The translations under genes were made by a program, and so were the position numbers. Under the pieces are notes generated by a model that had not been told where the DNA came from, ran no database searches, and worked only from the letters and a program-made list of their open reading frames with translations. Below are positions 11,474-22,412 of a stretch of DNA of 64,000 nucleotides, in pieces. Source of the DNA: Beta vulgaris subsp. vulgaris (taxonomy: Eukaryota > Streptophyta > Magnoliopsida > Caryophyllales > Amaranthaceae); NCBI RefSeq assembly GCF_026745355.1, contig NC_079207.1:30402007-30466006 (forward strand), in the 5' to 3' direction. Positions within the stretch are counted from its first letter, which is position 1, and each line of letters opens with the position of its first letter.

Positions 11474-14400
11474 TGTAATAGCCCATATTTTTAAGCAGGT
11501 TTTAGTAAAAGATAATTATGTTTTATTACCTTAATTGTATGTTAAACCTATAGTAAAGCATCTTAGAAAAGGTGAATTTTAATATCTAAATATAATTTGA
11601 GTTTAAGTTATATTTTCGAAAAGAAAAAGAAAAAATAAAATCTATTCACTCTTTTATCTCTCGTGGCAATAGGAAAATAGGCCACATTGTTGCTTTGTTG
11701 TCAATCTTTCATCTCCCTTCAATTAGAATAAAAGAAATAGGGAGACATTCAGTAAAGAGGAAACCCAAAAAAAAACCTCAAAACTCATTCTTCATGCGCC
11801 TCTTCTTCTTCCTCTAGTTTCAATCCAATTTTCTGCTGTTTTTCGTTCGGCGTTGCGCGCTCCGCCGCTGCAGCTCGTATCTGTTCTTTTCTCTCTCCTC
11901 TTTGTGGCTGTTGGATGTTCGATTTGTTGATGCTACAACCGTGTTGCTGCTGTCGTCGGTGTTCGACCAAAGTTCCGGCACCGTCAATGATGCTGTGGTT
12001 ATATTTGCCGGCGAGTTGTCGTCGTTGTGTTGTAGCTTCGTCAGATTCGTTGCCGCTCCATTCATTCTCAAATTTCTATTGATGTTGTCCATCTTATTTC
12101 TTTAGAAAGGTATAATTTTGAGTGTTTTAATTCTTATTCATCAATAGTAATCTGATTTATATATTTATAATAGTTTTGATTTTCACAAGTATAATTGAAT
12201 TTGTTATTGAGTTAGAAAAATCAGATTATGAGATTTAAATTGGTATTATTTGGGTTGTTGTTATTAAAGATTGAATCTTTTGCTTTTATTAAAGGTATAA
12301 ACAGAGTTCCTTCTCTCTTTTCAATTAATGTAATTCGGCCAATTTGGTTGGTGGATTTTTGGTAAAATATCTGGTAAGTCGTTGTGGTTATAGAATGATA
12401 ATTATGGTTTTCATAATTATTTCTTTTCAACCTCTTATATTGTTATTAAGAGAGGAAATTACTTTTTGTAAAGAACTTGGTTTTGATTATAAAGTTCAGG
12501 AATTGTTTTTGTGTCAATTCGTTCGATATATCTGTATTGAAATCCATGATTGTGAGTCTGCCAAGTTAGTTGACTAGTGGTTATTGGGAAAATTCAGCTA
12601 GTTGAAGATAATAAGACTAAGGAATCAAGATTATAGTCACAAGCTAATTACTCTCAAATATATAAGATTCTATTATGTTTATCATGATGCGAGCAATATT
12701 AGTAATGGGTTGTGAGCCATAAATTGGTCATTGGGTTATAGGATTCCAGTTAATTAAGCAAAGGAATTTATGTTTGCAAGTTTAATTTGAGTGTATGCTC
12801 TACTTGAGAATAGTTACTAATGATAATTATTGTTTTATGGTAAATCGTTTGGAGTTCATATATCGATTGGTATACAAAGAAGATGTACTAATGGAGCTAT
12901 ATGCGAAGTTAGGTAAAGGTACACATATGTCCTTCCACTTTCAAAATATTATTTGTTTCGATTGATCATATAAACTATATAAGTTGATCTTGATATGTTT
13001 CATAAGTTAAACTTATGTTATATTAGAAATGTGATTTGTGTACTATATGGTTTCTGAAATACATGTTTATGAGTTTTAAGACAAAGGTAGAACTAAATCG
13101 CAGATTAAGTTTTATTGGCTACAAGTTATGTTTTATGTTTTATGTATTCACTAAAGTAGTCGTATGAGTTATTTCAGGCACATGTAAGTTATAATTGGAT
13201 TTGATTCTAGAGTGAGATGTCAAGTATAATCGATATATCTATTAGACAAATTATAAACTTAGATTATGTAAGTAAATTATTGATAGATGTTTGTGATGCG
13301 ACTCATTATGACTATAATATAAGTCTTCAAAGAAAGGAGTTTTCCAATATAAATTTTGAGGAATTTGTCCTTCGGCTGTGGGAAATAAGAGTTTTTAAGT
13401 TCATAAACTAAATATTGTGTTATATGTTTGTGAGGAATAGAAATCCAGATTATGATTAAATTATATTCTTTAAAAGCACCTTTAGGTATTCTCTGGAAGA
13501 ACAACTTTGGTTATACGCTGAGAATTTATAATACTATTGGAGCCAGCAACATATCAATTGGGATATTAGATTTAGAGTGCATCTAAAAAGTTATAAGTAA
13601 GCTGTATGAATGTGTTTTGGGAAGAAAGAGAACTTCGACTAAAAGATATATCACATTATTCAGGGGTAGTCCTTGGAGAATTCCGAATCCTTGGAAATAG
13701 ATTTGTAAAGATAGGAAATCTACGTTGGGATGTTTGTGAGTTGATGGATTGCCAAATAAGATGAATGGAAAGGTTATTCTTCGTAAAGAGCATTTGTGTA
13801 TTGAACAAAAGTTTATATAAAATAGAAACTCTAATTTGGAGACATGACTTTTGGTAAGCAATGTTTTGTTTTGGAGAATCCTTACGAAAATGAAGTATAG
13901 TTTCTGTAAAGTCGGTATCGAAAGAGATTTAGCCAAAGAATTTTTATAAAGGATGATTTATACCAAGTTACTAAAGTATTATGTAAGCAATTTAATTTGG
14001 GTATATCTAATACCCGAAAGTGATTCTATTATGATAATTTGAAATTTATGAATCTGAATCTTCGAAAATATGAATTTCTGATTCTGTTTTATGAGGGGAA
14101 GAAGCTGCTAAAGCAGTGACGAACAACATTTGTGGAGCAGGTTTGCTCATTATGTGTGAGCGGGTATTGCTCCGGAGCGGAATTGCTCCGTTATGTGGGG
14201 TCATGACCTAAAAGTCTTGCAAGCAGTACAAAATGGAAGAGGGAGACGTCCCTTGTATAAAGCTTAGAGAATTCGCCTGAAAGGCAACTCTATTCGTGTT
14301 CTCTTCCCCAGTATAATATGATTTCTGAAAGAAAATAGAATTTGTATTTAAGTATTCGAGTGGTTTCGTGGAGAGTTATTTCAAACTTTAATTTTTGAAA

Positions 14401-15178
14401 TGATGTTTCGTGCACCCAAGTTATGGAATTTATGCGTCAATTATGGAATGATTTACTAAGAATTTTATTAGGAATATATGCAAGAATTAACTAGGATATA
14501 CGTATGGATTAAATATTTTTGGTATATGATCCATAGAAGTGAGAGAGATTTATTGACGTAAAGTATGTTAGAGTTGACTTCGAAAGATTGTATTAGTTCT
14601 ACGGAAGTAGCATTTCAAACTATGTTCAAGTATTTGTTATATACTTCTTTATGACTTCGATGTATCTAAATTGCAAATGTCTTGTAACATCTTGATTACG
14701 ATGGTTTCATAAGATAAGTTTAAATCTGTACATACATTTTTAAGCCACTGAAAATATTTTATGGTTGGACAGTGTGTACTCAGTTTCGCTGATTTTGTTC
14801 TTGGAACCTGTCCTGGTGGGGGCAGAGTTCATTGTTAGTGACCTTGCAGGTTCGTGTGTGGAAAGCTCAGAATGGATGAAAGGAAGAATTTGGATATCAA
14901 GGTTATAATTAGATTTAATAGTCCAAAGGTTGTATTTGGAAGTATTCCAGTTCTTAGTGAAAGATTTAATATTCTATTATTTTGGGAATAAAGTAAATTG
15001 TAATCTGTTATTGGTTGTGAAGTTATATTGTTGTGGGCCCATGACCCACAGGTCCAGGATCGTTCTATAGGTTATGTTTCCGCTGCAAGTGAATATAATT
15101 CGAGGTTATTAAACATTAATTGTAATTAGCGTATCTTAAGTGTGTTTAGCTAGCAGCTCGGAAGTGCGGGCTGTTACA
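11474..15178 (+). repeat. 5' LTR of the giant-LTR element
   Basis: 3705 bp, TG...CA. It contains a possible TATA box (GTATAAAG near 14255). Shortly upstream is a short tandem hairpin-like stretch (GAGCGGGTATTGCTCC / GGAGCGGAATTGCTCC near 14158-14190). Short open frames inside are not supported as genes. It differs from the 3' LTR mainly by 1-3 nt length changes. Confidence 0.95.
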
Positions 15179-15583
15179 GGTGGTATCACAGCATGGTTGT
15201 TTCGGAGTTGTTGTGATCTTCATATCATGACATATGAGCTCAAGTAAGATAATTAGGATTACATGAAATTGATTTGAGTTATTAGTTAGTTGAAAATTGA
15301 GAAATTAAAGGTTGAGTGTTTTGAATCGAAGTTGAGAAGGTGCATAATCCTTTTGGGATTTTAGCTTGTCATGCGAGTGATGATGTGAGAAAATTATGTT
15401 ATAATCGTAAGGAGGAATTTTGATTGAGGCTTAGTGATTATATTGAGGTTATAGACTAAGTTATGAGTATATCTGCTTCGAGTTTTGTCTAAAATGTTTT
15501 ATGTGATCTATTCATTTTGAAATACTCGAAAGTTTTTGTGTTTTCAAATTTCGAGGACGAAATTTCTTGTAAGGGTGGTAGTA
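15179..15583 (+). other. Minimal internal region with primer-binding site and polypurine end
   Basis: Starts GG followed by TGGTATCACAGCATGG (15181-15196), one mismatch from the usual initiator-Met tRNA site TGGTATCAGAGC. It ends CGAGGACGAAATTTCTTG, then AAGGGTGGTAG before the 3' LTR. That box is the conserved end of chromoviral pol (…RGRNFL stop), so the last codons of pol and the polypurine tract are retained while everything between was lost. No other frame is meaningful. Confidence 0.9.
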
Positions 15584-18500
15584 TGTAATAGCCCATATTT
15601 TTAAGCAGGTTTTAGTAAAAAATTATGTTTTATTACCTTAATTGTATGTTAAACCTATACTAAAGCATCTTAGAAAAGGTGAATTTTAATATCTAAATAT
15701 AATTTGAGTTTAAGTTATATTTTCGAAAAGAAAAAGAAAAAATAAAATCTATTCACTCTTTTATCTCTCGTGGCAATAGGAAAATAGGCCACATTGTTGC
15801 TTTGTTGTCAATCTTTCATCTCCCTTCAATTAGAATAAAAGAAATAGGGAGACATTCAGTAAAGAGGAAACCCAAAAAAAAACCTCAAAACTCATTCTTC
15901 ATGCGCCTCTTCTTCTTCCTCTAGTTTCAATCCAATTTTCTGCTATTTTTCGTTCGGCGTTGCGCGCTCCGCCGCTGCAGCTCGTATCTGTTCTTTTCTC
16001 TCTCCTCTTTGTGGCTGTTGGATGTTCGATTTGTTGATGCTACAACCGTGTTGCTGCTGTCGTCGGTGTTCGACCAAAGTTCCGGCACCGTCCAATGATG
16101 CTGTGGTTATATTTGCCGGCGAGTTGTCGTCGTTGTGTTGTAGCTTCGTCAGATTCGTTGCCGCTCCATTCATTCTCAAATTTCTATTGATGTTGTCCAT
16201 CTTATTTCTTTAGAAAGGTATAATTTTGAGTGTTTTAATTCTTATTCATCAATAGTAATCTGATTTATATATTTATAATAGTTTTGATTTTCACAAGTAT
16301 AATTGAATTTGTTATTGAGTTAGAAAAATCAGATTATGAGATTTAAATTGGTATTATTTGGGTTGTTGTTATTAAAGATTGAATCTTTTGCTTTTATTAA
16401 AGGTATAACAGAGTTCCTTCTCTCTTTTCAATTAATGTAATTCGGCCAATTTGGTTGGTGGATTTTTGGTAAAATATCTGGTAAGTCGTTGTGGTTATAG
16501 AATGATAATTATGGTTTTCATAATTATTTCTTTTCAACCTCTTATATTGTTATTAAGAGAGGAAATTACTTTTTGTAAAGAACTTGGTTTTGATTATAAA
16601 GTTCAGGAATTGTTTTTGTGTCAATTCGTTCGATATATCTGTATTGAAATCCATGATTGTGAGTCTGCCAAGTTAGTTGACTAGTGGTTATTGGGAAAAT
16701 TCAGCTAGTTGAAGATAATAAGACTAAGGAATCAAGATTATAGTCACAAGCTAATTACTCTAAAATATATAAGATTCTATTATGTTTATCATGATGCGAG
16801 CAATATTAGTAATGGGTTGTGAGCCATAAATTGGTCATTGGGTTATAGGATTCCAGTTAATTAAGCAAAGGAATTTATGTTTGCAAGTTTAATTTGAGTG
16901 TATGCTCTACTTGAGAATAGTTACTAATGATAATTATTGTTTTATGGTAAATCGTTTGGAGTTCATATATCGATTGGTATACAAAGAAGATGTACTAATG
17001 GAGCTATATGCGAAGTTGGGTAAAGGTACACATATGTCCTTCCACTTTCAAAATATATTATTGATGTTTCGATTGATCATATAAACTATATAAGTTGATC
17101 TTGATATGTTTCATAAGTTAAACTTATGTTATATTAGAAATGTGATTTGTGTACTATATGGTTTCTGAAATACATGTTTATGAGTTTTAAGACAAAGGTA
17201 GAACTAAATCGCAGATTAAGTTTTATTGGCTACAAGTTATGTTTTATGTTTTATGTATTCACTAAAGTAGTCGTATGAGTTATTTCAGGCACATGTAAGT
17301 TATAATTGGATTTGATTCTAGAGTGAGATGTCAAGTATAATCGATATATCTATTAGACAAATTATAACTTAGATTATGTAAGTAAATTATTGATAGATGT
17401 TTGTGATGCGACTCATTATGACTATAATATAAGTCTTCAAAGAAAGGAGTTTTCCAATATAAATTTTGAGGAATTTGTCCTTCGGCTGTGGGAAATAAGA
17501 GTTTTTAAGTTCATAAACTAAATATTGTGTTATATGTTTGTGAGGAATAGAAATCCAGATTATGATTAAATTATATTCTTTAAAAGCACCTTTAGGTATT
17601 CTCTGGAAGAACAACTTTGGTTATACGCTGAGAATTTATAATACTATTGGAGCCAGCAACATATCAATTGGGATATTAGATTTAGAGTGCATCTAAAAAG
17701 TTATAAGTAAGCTGTATGAATGTTTTTGGGAAGAAAGAGAACTTCGACTAAAAGATATATCACATTATTCAGGGGTAGTCCTTGGAGAATTCCGAATCCT
17801 TGGAAATAGATTTGTAAAGATAGGAAATCTACGTTGGGGATGTTTGTGAGTTGATGGATTGCCAAATAAGAGTGAATGGAAAGGTTATTCTTCGTAAAGA
17901 GCATTTGTGTATTGAACACAAAGTTTATATAAAATAGAAACTCTAATTTGGAGACATGACCTTTTGGTAAGCAATGTTTTGTTTTGGAGAATCCTTACGA
18001 AAATGAAGTATAGTTTCTGTAAAGTCGGTATCGAAAGAGATTTAGCCAAAGAATTTTTATAAAGGATGATTTATACCAAGTTACTAAAGTATTATGTAAG
18101 CAATTTAATTTGTTATATCTAATACCCGAAAGTGATTCTATTATGATAATTGAATTTATGAATCTAAATCTTTCGAAATTATGAATTTCTGATTCTGTTT
18201 TATGAGGGGAAGAAGCTGCTAAAGCAGTGACGAACAACATTTGTGGAGCAGGTTTGCTCATTATGTGCTAGAGCGGGTATTGCTCCGGAGCGGAAATTGC
18301 TCCGTTATGTGGGGTCATGACCTAAAAGTCTTGCAAGCAGTACAAAATGGAAGAGGGAGACGTCCCTTGTATAAAGCTTAGAGAATTCGCCTGAAAGGCA
18401 ACTCTATTCGTGTTCTCTTCCCCAGTATAATATGATTTCTGAAAGAAAATAGAATTTGTATTTAAGTATTCGAGTGGTTTCGTGGAGAGTTATTTCAAAC

Positions 18501-19288
18501 TTTAATTTTTGAAATGATGTTTCGTGCACCCAAGTTATGGAATTTATGCGTCAATTATGGAATGATTTACTAAGAATTTTATTAGGAATATATGCAAGAA
18601 TTAACTAGGATATACGTATGGATTAAATATTTTTGGTATATGATCCATAGAAGTGAGAGAGATTTATTGACGTAAAGTATGTTAGAGTTGACTTCGAAAG
18701 ATTGTATTAGTTCTACGGAAGTAGCATTTCAAACTATGTTCAAGTATTTGTTATATACTTCTTTATGACTTCGATGTATCTAAATTGCAAATGTCTTGTA
18801 ACATCTTGATTACGATGGTTTCATAAGATAAGTTTAAATCTGTACATACATTTTTAAGCCACTGAAAATATTTTATGGTTGGACAGTGTGTACTCAGTTT
18901 CGCTGATTTTGTTCTTGGAACCTGTCCTGGTGGGGGCAGAGTTCATTGTTAGTGACCTTGCAGGTTCGTGTGTGGAAAGCTCAGAATGGATGAAAGGAAG
19001 AATTTGGATATCAAGGTTATAATTAGATTTAATAGTCCAAAGGTTGTATTTGGAAGTATTCCAGTTCTTAGTGAAAGATTTAATATTCTATTATTTTGGG
19101 AATAAAGTAAATTGTAATCTGTTATTGGTTGTGAAGTTATATTGTTGTGGGCCCATGACCCACAGGAGATCGTTCTATAGGTTATGTTTCCGCTGCAAGT
19201 GAATATAATTCGAGGTTATTAAACGTTAATTGTAATTAGCGTATCTTAAGTGTGTTTAGCTAGCAGCTCGAAAGTGCGGGCTGTTACA
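15584..19288 (+). repeat. 3' LTR of the giant-LTR element
   Basis: 3705 bp, same start and end as the 5' copy. By eye about two dozen differences separate the copies, most of them single-base insertions or deletions and fewer than ten substitutions. Many cluster at 17720-18300. Confidence 0.95.
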
Positions 19289-19548
19289 AAACCAAACCTA
19301 CATCACTATCCAACCTTGCCAAAGACCTCTTCCAAATTAATGCTTAATTCATTGCAAATAGCTCCAAAGCAAAATGCTCGACCACCATCAAAATGCTAAG
19401 ACCTACGACTGACATGATTCCATCATGGATACGTAGGCAACATATTTAGAGGCCCGACCATTTTAATTTAAAACATACGTCTAAGGCCCACCTAAGCCCA
19501 TGAGGAAAGCGCGATCTTCAAAATCAAGAATTTTAAATGCTCATCAAG
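19289..19548 (+). other. 3' untranslated part of the Tat-type element, right of the insertion
   Basis: Resumes after the target duplication. Near 19427 it shows GGATACGTAGGCAACA, the counterpart of the motif at 9768 and typical of Tat/Ogre untranslated regions. The matching 3' LTR is not seen; the sequence is replaced by a CACTA-like end at 19549. Confidence 0.55.
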
Positions 19549-19813
19549 CACTAGTAGACAAAGGTCGATTTGCGTCGGACCTCGGACCCTTATTTGCGTC
19601 GGACTTGGGTCCAACGGCACATGTCTCAACGCAAATGACCTATAACTGATCTGCGTCGTATGCGAAAACGACGTAGATCTTTTAGCTATTTGCGTCGCAC
19701 ATTGTATACGGTGCCCCACACAAATTGCTCTCCCCAGTCCCACAAATTACAAACTACAACCTGGATATAAGGGGAATTTGCATCGCACATAGCATAGGGT
19801 GAGAAGCAAATCA
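19549..19813 (+). mobile_element. End of an older CACTA-like element (GCGTCG family), split by the 11.5-kb CACTA
   Basis: Starts CACTAGTAGACAAAGG and carries several copies of TTTGCGTCGGAC / TTGCGTCGCAC in both orientations, as expected of CACTA subterminal repeats. The same motif resumes at 31347 (CTGCGTCGCACC, then GTGCGACGCAAAT) immediately after the inserted element. The opposite terminus (CTACTAGTG) was not found, so the element is incomplete or its end is deleted. Confidence 0.65.
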
Positions 19814-20060
19814 CACTACTACATAAAAGAGCAGAGGCGACGCCTCAATCCGTTGCCTTAGGTCCTTTTTGCCGTTGCATCAGACCTAAGGCAACGGCTT
19901 GATACCATCGCATTTGCTGGCGTTGCCTTAGGTCTAAGACGATGGTAAAAAAGGCCTAATGCAACGGCTGCATGTTATCTACCAAAGCCGTTGCATTAGA
20001 CATATAGCAAATCCAACGGCTATATAATGATGACAAATATAAACCTAAGGCAACGGCTAA
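19814..20060. repeat. Left subterminal repeat region of the 11.5-kb CACTA
   Basis: Repeated CCGTTGCCTTAGGTC / GACCTAAGGCAACGG and CCGTTGCATTAG motifs in both orientations. Such arrays are binding sites for the TNPA-type protein in En/Spm. The matching right array is at 31150-31325. Confidence 0.8.
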
Positions 20061-20937
20061 TATATGTGTACACAAACATATATATATATATGTACATAAT
20101 GCAAATAAAAAATAATAGACATATAATATATGACAATAGAATCTCATTGAGATTTGAGGTTATAAAACTTGAAAGTCTATTCCATAGCCTTGGGATTGTT
20201 TACAAAAAGAAGTATAAAACTAATAAACTAAATCAAATCATGTTAACCATACGTACGTACAATGTAACAATAGATATAATAATAACTAGCTTCCATGCAC
20301 CATATTCCTTTGTTAAAAATATTGAGTACTACATACAAAAACTAATCGGTTATAGAAATTTCTTAGGATAACTAATCCTCCACCATATCCCTTTTGTTAA
20401 AACTGATCCTCCACCATACGTCATTGAATGTAGGATATCTACGATCGGTCTTCTAAATTTGCATCATTATTCACCTACATCATATATTCGAAAAATAAAA
20501 TTATATGTTAGTACAAAAATTTTATTGTCTAAACACGAGAATATACACAAGAAATAGGTGCATAAATTGGAAACAGAATAGCTATACAGAAAACAATCTC
20601 ACTAACAAGACTAGATGAAAATTACATCCTCCAACCTACTGATACTTAATTATACTACTTCATATTTCACCACTCTTCAACCTACTGATACTTAAATATA
20701 CTACTTGATATTTCACCACTCTTCAACTATAATGAGATACTTCTATTAGCAAATAGGAGTTAGCGTATTAATTTTAGACTAGATGAAAATTTAACTCTAC
20801 CTACTGAATCTAAACATCGGCTAATTATATCGGAAAGGCATAAAATCTGAAAGTGGTCTATTCAATAAGTTTAGGCTAGATCAAAACAAGACATGATTGT
20901 AACTCTTGTAAGCCTAATCTCTCATGCTGTCATGCAG

Positions 20938-21040
20938 GTTGAAATCCTAAGTTGCATAAGACATCCCAACATGGTGCTCCTCTTAGGTGCATGCCCTGAG
21001 TATGGCTGCTATTTGCTAATAGAAGTATCTCATTATAGCA
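20938..21040 (+). pseudogene. Captured protein kinase exon (U-box-kinase-like)
   Basis: After a clear splice acceptor (CATGCAG at 20931-20937) the frame reads VEILSCIRHPNMVLLLGACP followed by EYGC, then degenerates. This is the stretch from the end of helix C through strand 5 of a plant receptor-like or U-box kinase. The wording is closest to what I know of U-box/kinase proteins, where 'VLSCIRHPNMVLLLGACPEYG' is highly conserved. Catalytic segments (HRD, DFG) are absent. It lies inside the CACTA element, opposite in strand to the transposase genes, so it is read as transduplicated host DNA, not a gene. Confidence 0.75.
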
Positions 21041-22412
21041 GGATGATAGCATGGTTACTGATACCGAGGTTAGTATCTTTAGTTTTACACAATCAATTTA
21101 GTATATCCAAAGTCATAACTCATAATCAACTCCATTTTCTTCTAATTTTCAATGGGATATTTGCTTGTTATTACCATCAATTGTGGACTACTGTTTGAGT
21201 TTTTTAAGGGTTTCAAATTGATACTGTGGTGTTTTTCTGTATCAGGATACAAAATATGCAAACACAGATTCTTGTTTTACACTATCTACACAATATAGGG
21301 AAGATGTGAAGCCTCTTACATGCCTGGCAGGAGAGTCTCAGGCTCAGAATTAAACTAGAATATTCGAACACATAGCAATCAGCAATGTAGTCAATGTTCT
21401 ACAGGAACTGTGTACAAAAGTAAAGCATCTCTAATGATTTCACCTGTCAACATTTTCCTGAGGTGTGCAGACGATACAAGATGACCATTGTCAAAGAACA
21501 ATCAATTAGAACATAATATCTGAAGGAAAGAATTATATTAATCTCATATAACAGTCTTCATCAAAAACAATAGACAAAATAAACACACATCAGGCTACTT
21601 GTAATCACCATCCTCCTCCAGCTAAGCTATCTGCAAACAACAATTATACCACATACCCTACTAGGGATGACATCTAATTCCTTGGATGAATCATCAGTTG
21701 TTCATCATCTAAGTTGTAGGTAGATACGTATGCAAATTAAACTCATTTCTTTCCACTATTTTAGACCAGGTCAATGGCATCAATCTTCTACCCTGAGGAC
21801 TCAAATTAGCAAAGCATAGACCACATGCACTGCAGTTCATCTTAATTATTAGCATATCTCAATAAAAAAAATATTGATGAATGTCAAGACAAAGCAATTC
21901 GCATATTCCATATAATACTATTCAGCTAAGAACTTTCTTACAGAAAGCACATGAAGACACAGTGGTAGTTAATACATAATAAGATTTGACTCAGAAGAGT
22001 TGCATATTGGGTATTTATGACTTTTTTTTATTTAGAAAATATTATTTGTGCTTTTATTGATTTAATCATGTCATATTTTAGGTGTTAAAATGGATGAGGT
22101 TTAATATGGACAACAATGAAATCCAGTGAAAGTTTAATTCTTTCCCCTGTAAGCTGTTGAAATAAGAGCTAACTGCCTATATAAAAACTTAAATTAGCTT
22201 AAAAGGCAGTGAGTGAGGTGGGGAAACAACTCACAAAAAATTTGTTCTAGAATGTGGTATTACCTGATGTAAAGAGTGTGTCCAATAGATGATTGGCCAT
22301 TTGGTTCATTGGTATTATTTGGAGCACTAGATTCATCCTTGGTGCTGGCGTGATCTGAAAATTCGGAATGACAATATTTAATTCTGGATTACTTCTCGAA
22401 TCTGAGATAGAA
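21041..22412. other. Non-coding interior of the 11.5-kb CACTA
   Basis: AT-rich, with no frame of interest on either strand. It may include intron sequence from the captured kinase gene and the 3' untranslated region of the minus-strand transposase gene. Confidence 0.4.

Larger units (their letters stand above)
11474..19288 (+). mobile_element. Non-autonomous LTR element with 3.7-kb LTRs and 405-bp interior
   Basis: Two direct repeats of 3705 bp each (11474-15178 and 15584-19288) begin TGTAATAGCCC and end GGGCTGTTACA. They are flanked by a perfect 5-bp duplication AAACC (11469-11473 and 19289-19293). The interior (15179-15583) has a primer-binding site and a polypurine-like end but no coding capacity. 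The start sequence and the CGAGGACGAAATTTC box before the 3' LTR fit chromoviral Ty3-gypsy elements of the Tekay/Del group, which have LTRs of several kb. Coding is absent, so proteins must come from elsewhere. LTR differences are few, which suggests recent insertion into the older Tat-type element. Confidence 0.95.

Noticed and set aside
11785..12577. Short open frames duplicated in both giant LTRs
   Set aside because: Present only because the LTR is duplicated; no domain, and differently framed in the two copies because of a one-base difference.
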